Source of the DNA: Pycnopodia helianthoides
Taxonomy: Eukaryota > Echinodermata > Asteroidea > Forcipulatida > Asteriidae
Assembly (NCBI GenBank): GCA_032158295.1
Contig: CM063258.1
Span: 15,413,703 to 15,477,702, forward strand
Length of the DNA stretch: 64,000 bases
Reading direction: 5' to 3'
Part shown: positions 9,001 through 19,700 of the stretch, piece after piece
How positions within the stretch are numbered: position 1 is the stretch's first letter
Layout: the number at the start of each line of letters is the position of its first letter
Notes under the pieces: model-generated
What the model saw: only the letters and a program-made list of their open reading frames with translations
What the model was told of the DNA's origin: nothing
Databases searched by the model: none
Program-made: the position numbers and the translations under genes

Positions 9001-10550
9001 GATGTCCCCGGTCAACTCCTTAAGTCCTCCCGTAAGGACCGCATCGCTTCAACCCTCCTCCTTTACTACATCTTACACATCACAAGGCAGCGGAACAAAG
9101 ATGCCCTCTTCAGGGTCCTCCCTAAGATTACTAAGACAGAGAGCAACATGTCTTACGATGACATCTTCTTACATCCTTTTATGTCTCAGCTGGCGTTGAT
9201 GGGAGAGGATTTCTCCTCTGTGAATTTTTGTAACCTCATTTTCGAGGAGTTCCTCCTTGGATCTGGTATTCAGGAGAATGTTCTTAGACACACATTACGA
9301 CTGCTGGAGTATGTTTTTCACAAAGTGCCTTCAGAGAGGACGACAAAGTTGATGGACAGACTAGAGCCCAAAACAGAGGTAAGTGGTAAGGAAATGAGGT
9401 CATCAAATAAACTGAGAAAAGCATTAGAAAATATTAACAGAGCTGCCAACTCTCCCTGATTTGAAAATCTCCCTGATTATGGAAACCTTATCCACGTTCT
9501 GTTGAATGTAATTCTAAATATCTCCCTTATTGTACAAAATCTCCCTGATTGCAAGATGCAAATGTTGGCAGCTCTGTAATAATGGTTAGTGATTCTTAAC
9601 AGTCATAAGACTTGTTAAATTTTGTAGGATATGCTCCTGTACCTCCAAACCACCCACTCAGGCATACCAATATTACTGATTTTGGTATTGAGGTACCATC
9701 AGGGAGGATACTGGAGGACTCTGGGAGGGTCTATATAGACACTAGAGGCAAGGGATAAATATTGAAAATATCCACTGCCACTCCAAATGATTAAAGTGAA
9801 AAAGTTGGTCTTCACTCTTTTTCTACTACTGGACCCAATTTCATAGAACTGCTTAAACAGAAACTATTGCTTGACACTTTCCTGCTTGGCGGGAATGAGC
9901 AGGATACCATCACAAATGGTACATGACTTTGTATTTTGGCTGTTAACCTTATTGCGGTAAGCATAATTATGTTGTGGTTAGCTTAATTTTGTGTGTTGAA
10001 GCAGTTCTATGAAATTGGGCCACTGGGAAAATATTAATTCTGTAAAAATGAATGGTTGGAATCATCTTTTACAAGAATGGAGTTTCTCCATGCTATGATT
10101 TTTGATCATCTCACAAACTGAACTTTCTCTGTTTTCTAATGACACTCAACATCAGTGATGTAATACCCTGGTGAATTGATTAGTACAGATGCAGAATGGT
10201 AGAGTGGGATATGTATTGTAAGACACAAACACTATGGCCTTTTTTTGCCTCTGGCATTGGCCTTGGTGCCCCTTCCAAATGTTCCCATTACGTAAAGATT
10301 TTCCACTTTAAGATCTTCAGGGGATAGCCCTGCCTCTTTAGGAATGGAATAATTCCAGCCCTCAAATAGGACACAATGTTAAACTGCTTTTTTTGTTTTC
10401 ATTTGTTGTACTCCACAGCACAGTCAAGAGGTACGAGATCTGTACAGTAATGTATTGAAGAAGATTGAGGCACACATACCAAGCCCTGTAGTAGCCCCGG
10501 AGCCCATTGACTCACCCCTGATGAGTGTTCCTACACCTGCTCCCCTCTGA
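5147..10550 (+). CDS. NELFB: Negative elongation factor B (NELF-B/COBRA1), five coding exons with one frameshift
   Basis: NELF-B is a subunit of the NELF complex, which with DSIF holds RNA polymerase II in promoter-proximal pausing in the nucleus. The spliced frame (5147-6035, 7410-7512, 8464-8559, 8887-9378, 10419-10550) gives about 570 residues once one missing base is allowed; the human protein is 580. Similarity to vertebrate NELF-B runs from the N-terminus (ALTNCTDPQQAIEDFQ) through TPKTRRQGEVVQKL, VHYCTLRAELLMALHD, CHKFTWCLDACIREKFV, RARELQGFLDGV, AWDMID and YILHITRQRNKDAL to the Pro-rich tail ending TPAPL. All introns have GT-AG ends and phases fit. The frame breaks at the C run 5625-5628, where one C appears to be missing. 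All other sections are intact, so a sequencing error in an active gene is more likely than a pseudogene. Confidence 0.95.
6969..7347. mobile_element. TTAA-type MITE, family 1, in NELFB intron; left end duplicated
   Basis: The inverted ends are GGTGTGTACAACATTGGTA near 6977-7036 and TACCAATGTTGTACC at 7331-7345. The interior matches the element at 3396-3792. The left end occurs twice in tandem with a 42-base period (6969-7052), differing at about one base, so the terminal repeat was duplicated after or during insertion. Confidence 0.6.
7410..7512 (+). CDS. NELFB: NELFB coding exon 2
   Basis: The acceptor TTGTTTTTTAG and donor AGG|GTAAGT bound a 103-base exon encoding DLSMILCDPFSIHTIATS...EKLPR, about residues 297-331. 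Its first base completes the glycine codon begun in exon 1. The human counterpart has DLSMILCDPFAINTLALS at this place. Confidence 0.92.
7668..7860 (+). mobile_element. tRNA-derived SINE in NELFB intron
   Basis: An A-box-like GGCTCAGTGGTTTC (from about 7674) and B-box-like ATTCGAGTCTC (about 7718-7728) mark a decayed tRNA-like head. A GTGGGTTGGGTTTTACAGTC...GGAGGAAAACCCC body follows. Upstream is a T run of about 20 followed directly by nine or more Gs, prone to sequencing error. The head cannot fold as a working tRNA. Confidence 0.5.
8215..8376 (+). mobile_element. tRNA-derived SINE (GGCTTCTGACTGGCACC family), copy 1
   Basis: This begins GGCTTCTGACTGGCACC, carries the A box TAGCTTAGTTGGTAGAGCAC and B box GTAGGTTCAAGTTTC, and ends TTCTTTGTTCAACC. 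The same order occurs at 11391-11535 and, reversed, within 15462-16170. It lies in the NELFB intron. The ends of the tRNA-like part do not pair, so it is a SINE head, not a tRNA gene. Confidence 0.65.
8464..8559 (+). CDS. NELFB: NELFB coding exon 3
   Basis: This 96-base, phase-0 exon lies between TTTTTACCAG and ATG|GTGAGC. It encodes ESAVLLLLLRMLALG, then AWDMIDKQHFHEPKM (about residues 332-363), matching the LLLLLRLLALGQGAWDMID segment of vertebrate NELF-B. Confidence 0.92.
8887..9378 (+). CDS. NELFB: NELFB coding exon 4
   Basis: This 492-base, phase-0 exon (acceptor CATTTCTACAG, donor GAG|GTAAGT) encodes about residues 364-527. It includes FLPSLMSLLTDDY, the conserved YYILHITRQRNKDALFRVLP and SYDDIFLHPFMSQLALM. 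The loop after TDDY differs most from vertebrates, as expected for a linker. Translation past the donor hits a stop in the intron. Confidence 0.93.
9438..9576. mobile_element. Small MITE with perfect 13-bp inverted ends
   Basis: CAGAGCTGCCAAC (9438-9450) and GTTGGCAGCTCTG (9564-9576) are exact inverted copies. The interior repeats the word ATCTCCCTGATT several times. It lies in the last NELFB intron. Confidence 0.6.
9832..10021. mobile_element. MITE, GGGCCCAATTTCATAGAGC family, copy 1
   Basis: This ~190-bp element has inverted ends GACCCAATTTCATAGAACTG and CAGTTCTATGAAATTGGGCC. Other copies lie at 10708-11031, 11769-11942, 45009-45195 and 45192-45387. The interior repeats TGCTTAGC-like words. 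It is non-autonomous with no coding frame. Confidence 0.65.
10235..10385 (-). repeat. Degenerate interspersed repeat fragment, second copy
   Basis: In reverse orientation it matches 2650-2760, sharing the GGGGCACCAAGGCCAA core. It lies just before the last NELFB exon. Confidence 0.4.
10419..10550 (+). CDS. NELFB: NELFB terminal coding exon 5
   Basis: The acceptor TGTACTCCACAG is followed by 132 bases encoding HSQEVRDLYSNVLKKIEAHI and a Pro-rich tail ending TPAPL then TGA (10548-10550). The human protein has the same arrangement and ends in PAPAPL. About residues 528-570. Confidence 0.92.
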   Translation, partial: HSQEVRDLYSNVLKKIEAHIPSPVVAPEPIDSPLMSVPTPAPL

Positions 10551-10707
10551 CACACTACGAAAACAAACAACGGCCAAAACACCTTGATGTGACTCAGATT
10601 TAAGTTACCCTAATATTAAATTGACCCACTCTTGCACCCCTCCAACAACCCAAGTTGCAATTTTGCAATCCGAATGATTTGGACTATGTCTACTGCTTAC
10701 CCAATTG

Positions 10708-11031
10708 GGGCCCAATTTCATAAAGCATGTAAGTACAAAAACTTTCTAAGCACAGATAAATCTTGCTTAGCAGGAACAGGTTACCAGTCAAAATCCAGAA
10801 AGTTGACATTGTTGCCACTGGTACCCCACTCATTTCTTGCTCAGCAAAGAAATTTGCTGAGCAGCATTTTCTGTTTCACAGCTTTATTTGTAAGGAAAAA
10901 AACATGAATGGGGCACCAGTCACAACAATGTAAACTTTATGGAATCTTAGCTGGCAACCTGTTTCTGCTAAGCAAGATTTTGCTGTGCTTAGCAAGATTT
11001 TTTTGCTTTACAGGCTTAATGAAATTTGACC
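10708..11031. mobile_element. MITE, GGGCCCAATTTCATAGAGC family, longer copy
   Basis: The left end GGCCCAATTTCATAAAGC and degraded right end GCTTAATGAAATTTGACC are inverted. The interior is longer than in other copies and contains an internal inverted GCTGAGCA / TGCTAAGCAAG pattern, suggesting two overlapped or nested copies. Confidence 0.5.
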
Positions 11032-11246
11032 AAGTTATGCAGCTTCTCCTCCGATTTTTTCTTTTTCTTTGGTGTTCATCTCACTGAAAAGCTAAAAATG
11101 CTTAACAACTATTTGTGTCCAAAACAGGTTCTTTTTTGGGTGTTTTGTTGTTGTCACACATTGCCTTAATATAGATTAACTACCGAGCAAGAGGCTTTAG
11201 TTTCAGTGGTCAACTTGATGTACAGTGTCTACATATAATTACTGTA

Positions 11247-11252
11247 AATAAA
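11247..11252 (+). terminator. Candidate poly(A) signal AATAAA (NELFB)
   Basis: A canonical hexamer about 700 bases after the NELFB stop. A second lies at 11376-11381. Confidence 0.4.
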
Positions 11253-11390
11253 AAAGGAATGAAGGATTCAGATGCTTGGTACATAGACTGAAATATAGTA
11301 TAGATGATTGTGTATGGATCCCTTGCAATTATGTCATTGCACACTGGCTCAAGTGTGGAGGAAAATTGACCAAGAAATAAATGTTGATTG

Positions 11391-11535
11391 GCTTCTGACT
11401 GGCACCCCCGAACAAAGGTATTTACAAAATATGGAAACCGCCAACTTTAAGGCTCGATAGCTCAGTTGGTAGAGCACGGGCATGTTAATCCGGAGGTTGC
11501 AGGTTCAAGTCCCGCTCTTGTAAATTTGTCTTTGT
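11391..11535 (+). mobile_element. tRNA-derived SINE, GGCTTCTGACTGGCACC family, copy 2
   Basis: The same head and tail as at 8215-8376, with better preserved boxes: TAGCTCAGTTGGTAGAGCAC and GGTTGCAGGTTCAAGTCCC. The sequence before the A box (GGCTCGA) has no complement after the B box, so no acceptor stem forms. Confidence 0.65.
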
Positions 11536-11540
11536 TCAAC

Positions 11541-11768
11541 CCATTATTTAAGAAATACATTGTGTGAGAATGTGTTGAATGTTTTATCAGATTTCCCGGT
11601 ATTGACAGTCTGGTTTGCTACGTGACGCATATTGCAAGGAAGTCTGTACACTCTGATGGTAACCCTTCAACCAATGGGCGCCTTTGTGGGACACTAGGTG
11701 GCAGCAGACTCTAACCATTGTTCTGGGAAATGTGCGCTTTCTCAGAACTAGGTAAACAATGGAAATCT
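11541..11768. other. Intergenic, nothing recognised
   Basis: No open frame, repeat or RNA gene was recognised. Confidence 0.35.
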
Positions 11769-11942
11769 GGGCCCAATTTCATAGAGCTGCTTAAGCATAA
11801 CAAGTAGCTAACCACAATAAAATTGTGCTTACCAGAATAATGTTACAAGCCAAAATACTAATCCACATGCACATCTGTGACTGGTATCCTGCTTATTTTC
11901 GCTTTGCAGAAAATTGTTCAGTGGTATTTGCTGCTTAAGGAC
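11769..11942. mobile_element. MITE, GGGCCCAATTTCATAGAGC family, right end truncated
   Basis: The left end GGGCCCAATTTCATAGAGC is perfect. The right end stops at TGCTGCTTAAGG, where the tRNA-Leu-like SINE begins, so the SINE probably interrupted or replaced its terminal repeat. Confidence 0.55.
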
Positions 11943-12040
11943 ACTAGTGTCACGACCGGGACTCGAACCCACACTCTGCTGAACAGAAACACTTGAGCTT
12001 GAGTCTGGTGCTCTTATCCGCTCAGCCATGACAAGCGAAA
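11943..12040 (-). mobile_element. tRNA-Leu-like SINE head
   Basis: On the minus strand, a tRNA-like sequence with TGGCTGAGCGGATAAGAGC (A box), an extended variable arm and GGGTTCGAGTCCC (B box) resembles a class II tRNA-Leu (CAA). The acceptor ends pair poorly. A second copy at 38640-38975 carries a long non-tRNA body, so this is best read as a SINE head. A decayed tRNA-Leu gene is the alternative. Confidence 0.5.
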
Positions 12041-13059
12041 GGTAGACATTTGAAATGTGTTTATGTTCAGGATACACTAACAGAAAGCTGTAAAGGTGAT
12101 TTTGAGTTACCATATGAATATTCTGGACTTAACCCAGTTTCATTTGGAAATATTTCTCAAGACGAATATTAAACCGGATTTGAAACGCCACAGCTCATAA
12201 AGAGAACTATTTATATAGTGTCTCCACAAACCTCACTTGATAGATTAGTATTACTGGAACGGCCATGTTTTATCAATCACTTTATAAACAGTGAGCTCTC
12301 CTATGAATAATTGTGTAATTTTTTCCCTTTACTTTGTCTCCAAGATCTTATCAATCTGGTCCTACAAAATAAATGAATAAATGTTTTTTCCTGAAGAAGA
12401 ATTGAATTGTTATTTGATGTTTTGTAGCAAAGCTGTAAACTTTCACATGACCTCCAACATTCCATTTTCAAATAAAACATGGAATTAAAATTGATATAAA
12501 TGAATTTGGTGTGTATTGGTTTTTTTGGTGTCCGATTCCAAATGTGGTGCCCTGACTTTATACAGACCCTTGATGTGTTTTTCCACTTCTTTGTCTTGTT
12601 CTAGTTCGAATAAACAGTCAAAACCATATGTTATTACTTAAATGGGACCAGGCTATTTCCATTTCAGTCTCCTTTTAGGTTACTGCTGTCTGGGTGCGAA
12701 GTAATTGTAAAGATGACTGCACATTGGACAATATAGGGCTTTCTTTCCGACGTAACAGCTGCGAGATTTACCAATCTTTGGCGAAAAATAAAGTCATTTT
12801 TGTTTCTATTTTTGATCAGATGTGCTGACATGAAGGTAAATGCAAACGCACTTTTTTTGTAAAAATGGCATTGAGTATAGTAATACAACATAAAAGTTAA
12901 CAATGTAACATTTTGTTCTGGTAAAAATCAAATTTAAAAGTCCAGATTAAAAATGGTTGGGGTGGGTGGATGGGTGGTTGTGGGTGAGTTAGCAGTGAGA
13001 TTCATTACCAAACGTGTACTGTGCCTTTAACATATACAGCATATATATAGGGAGTAAAT
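12041..13059. other. Intergenic, nothing recognised
   Basis: AT-rich, with only short open frames lacking family resemblance. A GT-rich GGTGGGTGGATGGGTGG tract lies near 12960. Confidence 0.35.
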
Positions 13060-13660
13060 TATTATTGAAGTTGAACTTTAACATGTTTTGCTAAAACAAT
13101 TTGATATTAGCAAAAGTAAGATGATTAAGTTTACGAAAGAGTAAAGTGTGCTCTCTAAAGGTACCTTGGAAATAATACGGTTAGCTTGTTTTTCAAGCTT
13201 GACCAGTTTGTTCAATCTAGAGGGCAGAGTATTAGCCCAGACAATATTACAGTAAAATGAACAACGTAAAATATTACACGGTAGAATAAACTTAAGCCTT
13301 CTCATTATATCAATACTTTTAGACACTTTGTTTTCAATCTCCGTAATATTGAATTTCCAAGTAAGATTATGATCTCGAACGCGAAGAAATTTGGTATGTA
13401 AAACTTGCTGAATAGGAACACAATCAATTATTACCAGACAGTTAACACTGGTAGTATTATATATTTTTTACGAAAGATAATAAAATTGCATTTGTTCAGT
13501 TGTCCAGAGAAGGTCTGTTGAATTTGAGCCAGGTGGACACATTACACAATTCGGTGTTAACAGTGCTACCCATGATAATGTAAAGCTTGTCTTCTTGATC
13601 AATAAACTGCAGAAAATTATCGAAAGACTCAACAAAAGCAACATGGTTGATCGTAGGTGG
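13060..13660 (-). pseudogene. Decayed non-LTR retrotransposon reverse transcriptase fragment (jockey/CR1-like)
   Basis: On the minus strand three frames together match the C-terminal part of non-LTR reverse transcriptases: a STWLKFN-like segment, then VIIDCVPIQQ...HNLTWKFNITEIENKVS, then KSIDIMRRLKFILP, YCNIVWANTLPSRLNKL and LEKQANRII. In intact elements these follow the catalytic FADD motif, in the thumb region. Here they are split by frameshifts and at least one stop, and the catalytic part is missing. The match is from memory of the family. Confidence 0.7.
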
Positions 13661-14120
13661 CCCAGACTTGACTCAAGTCCCAATACCGTGCAATGCCCTT
13701 CCTTGCCTCATCGCTCTGCATTCCCCAAACCTGTTCCGCGCGCGGGACAATAGCTACTATCTTTGCCCAGAAAGTTGTATCGTTTGAGTTCGAAAGGAGG
13801 ACTATCTCTGTGAAGCAAGGTTTCGATAAAACCTACCACAGAAAATTCAAAGTGAAAAAGCAAGGTATAAACTATTACAGCAACGAAATGTGTATAATAA
13901 CTTCTAGCATTAAAATGAAAGGTAGAGAAACCGCTTTGCATGCTGTCTTTCATCTATAAAATTCGTTTAAGAATTGATTACAGAACAAATAGTCAGAAGA
14001 GTAATTCTGAATGTTGGCCTAATAATTTGTATCAGGATCAATATCAGAATTATCAGGAAAATGGTTGTTGAAAATGAAAAGATTCAAACGCATGTTATAC
14101 AGTCTCTATAATGTGATAAG
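13661..14120. other. Spacer, nothing recognised
   Basis: Open frames overlap on both strands near 13693-13959 but neither resembles a known protein. There is a short GC-rich patch (CCGCGCGCGGG, about 13736-13746). Confidence 0.35.
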
Positions 14121-15415
14121 CGTTTGCGGAGCGTTCGGATATCGTTATTTGCCTTTAATTTCCGGTCAGAAGATGGTAGAAGATAGATGTAGGACTATGC
14201 AAGGAAGATTCAGGTACACATTTTGTCTCTACAGCATGCTTAGTTCATGAGTTATACTCAATCTTAACTCCGAATTTGTTTCCAGCCATTATTCGGCAGG
14301 ATATTTCTTGCTGGTTTCAATACGCAGCCATTCTTTGCTAAGTTGCTATTATAATAGCCCTACTCCCTGGCCACTGGCGTCGCTTACAAATTTGTCACAG
14401 CCGCATAATTACATTGAATCTAGAGCCCTTGAAACGGGCTTTCCAATGGTATAAACCTTTTTAAAATCCAGCATTGATTTGACGGTGATTTGACCGTGCA
14501 TACTTTATGTTTCCCTTTCAAACAGCACTGTGTACAAAAATCCCGTTAGACATGCGTTTGCGGAGCATTTGGAGTATCGTCACTTTACTGTGATTTCCGG
14601 TATACAGGACTATGCAAGGAAGATTCAGGTATATATTTCGTCTCTCTAGCATGCTTATTCCATGAGTTACACTCAATCTTAACTCCGAATTTATTCCTAG
14701 CCATTATTCGGCAGGATATTTCTTGCTGGTTTTAATACGCAGCCATTCTTTGCCTAGTTGCTATTGTAGTAGCCCTACACTTTTTTACCACTCGCGTCGC
14801 CTAGAAAATTGTCACAGCCACATATTTAATTTCAATCTAGAGCCCTGAGACAGGCGTTCCAATGGTATCTTTTAAAAATCCAGCATTGACTTGAGGGTGA
14901 TTTGACCGTGCAAACTTGGTGTTTCTTTCTCGAACAGCACTGTGTACACAAATCCCGTTAGACATGCGTTTGTGGAGCATTCGGAGTACCGTAACTTGCC
15001 TGATATTTCCGGTATGAAGATGGCAGAAAGTAGCCCCCCAAAAATTGTTTTTCGGATGCAAGACAATGGAAGGAAGATTCAGGTACACATTTCCTCTCTC
15101 TAGCATGCTTAGTTGATGAGTTATACTCAAATTTAGCTCCGAATTTGTTTCGAGCCATTATCGGCAGTATATTTCTTGCTGGTTTTATTACGCAGCCCTT
15201 CTTTGCTTAGTTGCTATTGTAGTAGCCCTACTCTCTGGCTACTCGCGTCGCTTACAAAATCGTCACAGCCACATATTTATATTGAATCTAGAGCCCTTGA
15301 GACGGGCTCTTCAATGGTATAAAACTTGTAAAAATCCAGCATTGATTTGATGATGTTTGACCTTTTGAACAGCACTGTATACAAAAATCCCGTTGGACAT
15401 GCGATTAAAAGCAAT
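14121..15415 (+). repeat. Three-plus diverged copies of the ~450-bp satellite, older outlier locus
   Basis: This is clearly the same sequence as the array from 46.3 kb. Shared words include CAGCACTGTGTACAAAAATC (near 14523, 14935 and, mutated, 15370), TGTTTCCAGCCATT, GAATCTAGAGCCC, GGCTTTCCAATGGTATAAA and GGAAGATTCAGGTAC. Periods here are about 410-435 bases. These copies carry CCCGTTAGACATGCGTTTGCGGAGC where the main array has CCCATTAGACATGCG and TTGAAGAAC, so they form an older or separate subfamily. Confidence 0.8.
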
Positions 15416-15461
15416 CGGAGGGTGGAGGGGGGAGGCAGAATTTTTTTTCTCGGACTCTTCT

Positions 15462-16170
15462 GGCCAATTTAAATTATAGTTTTCGTTGACCTAAATGATG
15501 ATGTTTACTAAATATAAATGTTTAATACGACGGGAGGTAAAAATAAATTCATCGTCTGCTTGTAAAAAGAAAATCAACTATTTTAAATCGAACAAAGAAA
15601 AAAATTACTCAGAGCGGGATTCGAACCAACGACCTTCGAGTTCATGTGCCGGCTCTACCAAATGAGCTATCTAGCCCTCGGGTTAGTTGAACCTCATAAG
15701 TTGTCAATATCTTCGTTCGAGGTACAGTCAGAAGCCAACAAAGTATATTAAACATTTTACCCAGTCAGTTTTCCGTGGGTTGAGATACGTAGAAAGAAAT
15801 CATAGATTGAAAACCATTGAAACTACTACGAAATAGTTTTAAGATGGCCAATTTAAATTATAGTTTCCGTTGCATTTTTCGTCAAGTGTTGACCTAAATG
15901 GTGATGTATACTAAATGTTTATGATAATACGACGGGATGTGAAAACAAATTCATCGTCTGCTTGTAAAAAGAAAATCAACTATTTTAAATCGAACAAAGA
16001 AAAAAATCACTCAGAGCGGGATTCGAACCAACGACCTTCGGATTCATGTGCCGGCGCTCTACCAACTGAGCTATCTAGCCCTAGTGTTGGTTGCTCCCCA
16101 CAAGTTGTCAATATTTTGTCAAAAGATAGATTAAAAACCATTGAAACTACTACGAAAGGCTTTTAAAATG
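15462..16170 (-). repeat. Tandem duplication (~385 bp) containing reversed tRNA-derived SINE copies
   Basis: Two direct copies start at GCCAATTTAAATTATAGTTT (about 15462 and 15847). Each holds the GGCTTCTGACTG-family SINE on the minus strand (B box visible as GGGATTCGAACCAACGACC). The second copy lacks part of the tail after CAAGTTGTCAATAT. Duplication followed insertion, since both copies share flanks. Confidence 0.65.
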
Positions 16171-16289
16171 TAACATTTATTCTTGTTGGACTTTTATGTC
16201 TCTGGGACGTTTGCTCTTGTTGGCCGAAGAGTTCATTCCCATTGCATAGTGCACGTGGATATTTTTTCACCTTATAACAATCAAAATCG

Positions 16290-16650
16290 GCCTCAACAAG
16301 CACCAACGCGGGTAGCTCGGTCCGATAAGGCGCTGGTACTGTCTCAGAATTCTTTACTGGTTGGCCACCGGTACTGGGTTCGATCCCGGCTCGCCCCAAT
16401 ATTACGATTCAAGGCAATTTTACTGGGACTGGCACCAGTATGGTTCGGGAGCCGCCTTGTTTACCCTGAGGGGGGAGGGCCCGCGGTGGCCAGGGATGTG
16501 AGGTAGGGAAGGATATGCGGTGAGTCGGTTGTCATACCAGAAGGGTCCTAATGGAAGCCGGTACCGGGCCTCTATTTGTGGTTTATTGTTTCGACGGTAA
16601 ACTCCGGTAGGGGAACCCCCGAAATCGCGGCTCCTGAATGCCTGACTTAT
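16290..16650 (+). mobile_element. tRNA-derived SINE, separate family
   Basis: The A box GGTAGCTCGGTCCGATAAGG and B box GGTTCGATCCC frame a tRNA-like head with an enlarged variable region. A GC-rich body (about 16440-16650) and a T-rich tail follow. The tail up to 16710 has long T runs. Confidence 0.5.
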
Positions 16651-16741
16651 CACCGAGTAACTTTTTGTTTATTTTATTTTTTTTAATTTTTTTTTTTTTT
16701 TTAAAGTTTAAGTTGTATCTTTTAATTCGATGACAACGAGA

Positions 16742-19700
16742 GGCACACTGGCAAATACATAATTAAAGTTACAAAAATTTATGATAAGAAATAATTTAAG
16801 AAATAATAATAAAGAAATAATTGTAACTTAGCAGTGTTTCAAAATAAGTGATGGCGTGTCCATTAGAAAATAACCGTAGCCGCAAAATTCCTAACAACTT
16901 AATAACATCACAACACTCTAGGCCGGAATTTTGTGGTGGCCTTTCGGGCCATTCGTATCGAAACCGTGACCGTTAAATTGGCATAGCGCCCCGCTCGGCT
17001 CTGTTTCCCCTCCCTTTAAGCCATTGTACTCTTCAGTGCGCTAGGTACACGGAAGTTGATGGAATTCCAAAAGGACCATTGCAACTCTGAATTGATCACA
17101 CACATATTTTTAACGTTTTGTAGAACTCATGATACGGTCCGTAACCTTGCAACGTTGCCAGTTTAAAGAACAAAATATAAATGTTTAATTTCTGCAAATT
17201 CTTGACTTGCAAAATAGTACGAATATAAATAACTATAGGGAAAAAACAGATATTTTACGGGAAAGCAGGGAATTTTTGCTTTTGCGCGTGCGTAATCAGC
17301 GTTACCAGGCACACTCTTCGCGTACATAATTAAAATTACAAACATTTATAGTAATACATGATTAACGAAATAAAAATATAGAAATAAATATAACGCAGCT
17401 GTGTTTCAAAATAAATGATGATGTGTCCATTAGAATTTAAGAACTTAACCGTTAAATACAAGCAATCGCCCAACCGATAAATTTTTTAAAACCTACAAGA
17501 GTTTAAAACTGTTTTCAAAATGCATAATAATGTGCTCTCCTCAAGAGCCGCCATTACAAGTTACCGTCATCAGGTCGAGGCTAAGAAGGAACGGTCTGTA
17601 ATAAGTTCTGTGCCGGGCAGAGAAGTCCCCCTCCCCCAACTCCTCTGCGTGATATTCTCTCAGGGTTAATTTATCCAATGTTAAAGACCTTCATAGGATG
17701 GCATTGAACCACGGCACATGACAAACAATTAAACATCGTAGTAAAATTAAGAAACCAAGGAAAATGCATATACGCACTTGTACTTTGTGCATGAAATGTT
17801 ATAGACATATTTTGTGTATGGCTATTGCGCTGCTCCTTCCATCAAAAACGCTGCCCGAACAATTTGATTTTCAACAAACCTACTCATCAACTTCTGGCTA
17901 TTGTCACATTTTCATGGGGGCAGAAACTAATCTTAACTAATGGGAGACCAGTATCATATACCGTAGCCGCAAGAATCCTAAACGTGGCACTTGACAACAT
18001 CACGACACTGTAGGCCGGAATTTTGTGGTGGCCGTTCTGGTTATCCGTATCGAAACCGTGACCGTTAAATTGGCATAGCGCCCTCGCTCGGCTCTATTTT
18101 CCTTCGCTTTATGCCATTGTACTCTACAGTGCGCTTGGTACACGAAAGTTGATGGAATTCCAAAAGGACCATTGCAACTCTGAATTGAAATCACACACAT
18201 ATTTTTAACGTTTTGTAGAACTCATGATACGGTCCGTAACCTTGCAACGTTGCCAATTTAAAGTACACAATATAAATGTTTAATTTCTGCAAATTTTTGA
18301 CTTTAAAAAAAGTACGAATATAAATAACTATAGGGAAAAACACATATTTTACGGGAAAGTAGGGAATTTTTGCTTTTGCGCGTGCGTAATCAGCGTTACC
18401 AGGCACACTCTTCGCGTACATAATTAAAATTACAAACATTTATAGTAATACATGATTAACGAAATAAAAATATAGAAACAAATATAACGCAGCTGTGTTT
18501 CAAAATAAATGATGATGTGTCCATTAGAATTTAAGAACTTAACCGTTAAATACAAGCAATCGCCCAACCGATAAATTTTTTAAAACCTACAAGAGTTTAA
18601 AACTGTTTTCAAAATGCATAATAATGTGCTCTCCTCAAGAGCCGCCATTACAAGTTACCGTCATCAGGTCGAGGCTAAGAAGGAACGGTCTGTAATGAGT
18701 TCTGTGCCGGGCAGAGAAGTCCCCCTCCCCCAACTCCTCTGCGTGATATTCTCTCAGGGTTAATTTATCCAATGTTAAAGACCTTCATAGGATGGCATTG
18801 AACCACGGCACATGACAAATAATTAAACATCGTAGTAAAATTAAGAAACCAAGGAAAATGCATATACGCACTTGTACTTTGTGCATGAAATGTTATAGAC
18901 ATATTTTGTGTATGGCTATTGCGCTGCTCCTTCCATCAAAAACGCTGCCCGAACAATTTGATTTTCAACAAACCTACTCATCAACTTCTGGCTATTTTTA
19001 CATTTTCATGGGGCAGAAACTAATCTTAACTAATGGGAGACCAGTATCATATACCGTAGCCGCAAGAATCCTAAACGTGGCACTTGACAACATCACGACA
19101 CTGTAGGCCGGAATTTTGTGGTGGCCGTTCTGGTTATCCGTATCGAAACCGTGACCGTTAAATTGGCATAGCGCCCTCGCTCGGCTCTATTTTCCTTCGC
19201 TTTATGCCATTGTACTCTACAGTGCGCTTGGTACACGAAAGTTGATGGAATTCCAAAAGGACCATTGCAACTCTGAATTGAAATCACACACATATTTTTA
19301 ACGTTTTGTAGAACTCATGATACGGTCCGTAACCTTGCAACGTTGCCAATTTAAAGTACACAATATAAATGTTTAATTTCTGCAAATTTTTTACTTTAAA
19401 AAAAGTACGAATATAAATAACTATAGGGAAAAACACATATTTTACGGGAAAGTAGGGAATTTTTGCTTTTGCGCGTGCCTAATTAGCGTAACCAGGCACA
19501 CTCTTCGCGTACATAATTAAAATTACAAACATTTATAGTAATAAATGATTAAAGAAATAAAAATAAAGAAATAAATATAACTTAGCAGTGTTTCAAATAA
19601 ATGATGATGTGTCCATTAGAAAATAAGAACTTAACCGTTAAATACAAGCAATCGCCCAACCGATAAATTTGTTAAAACCCACAAGAGTTTAAAACGCTGA

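Larger units (their letters stand above)
10551..11400 (+). other. NELFB: Probable NELFB 3' UTR
   Basis: Non-coding sequence follows the stop. Candidate AATAAA poly(A) signals lie at 11247-11252 and 11376-11381. If either is used, the 3' UTR is 700-850 bases and includes the MITE at 10708-11031. Extent inferred from signals only. Confidence 0.5.

Noticed and set aside
11450..11525. tRNA gene with good A and B boxes
   Set aside because: The acceptor ends do not pair, and the same head with a common 5' and 3' extension occurs at 8215 and, reversed, near 15.6 and 16.0 kb: a SINE family.
11943..12040. Functional tRNA-Leu gene
   Set aside because: Weak acceptor pairing and a second copy with a SINE body at 38640-38975.
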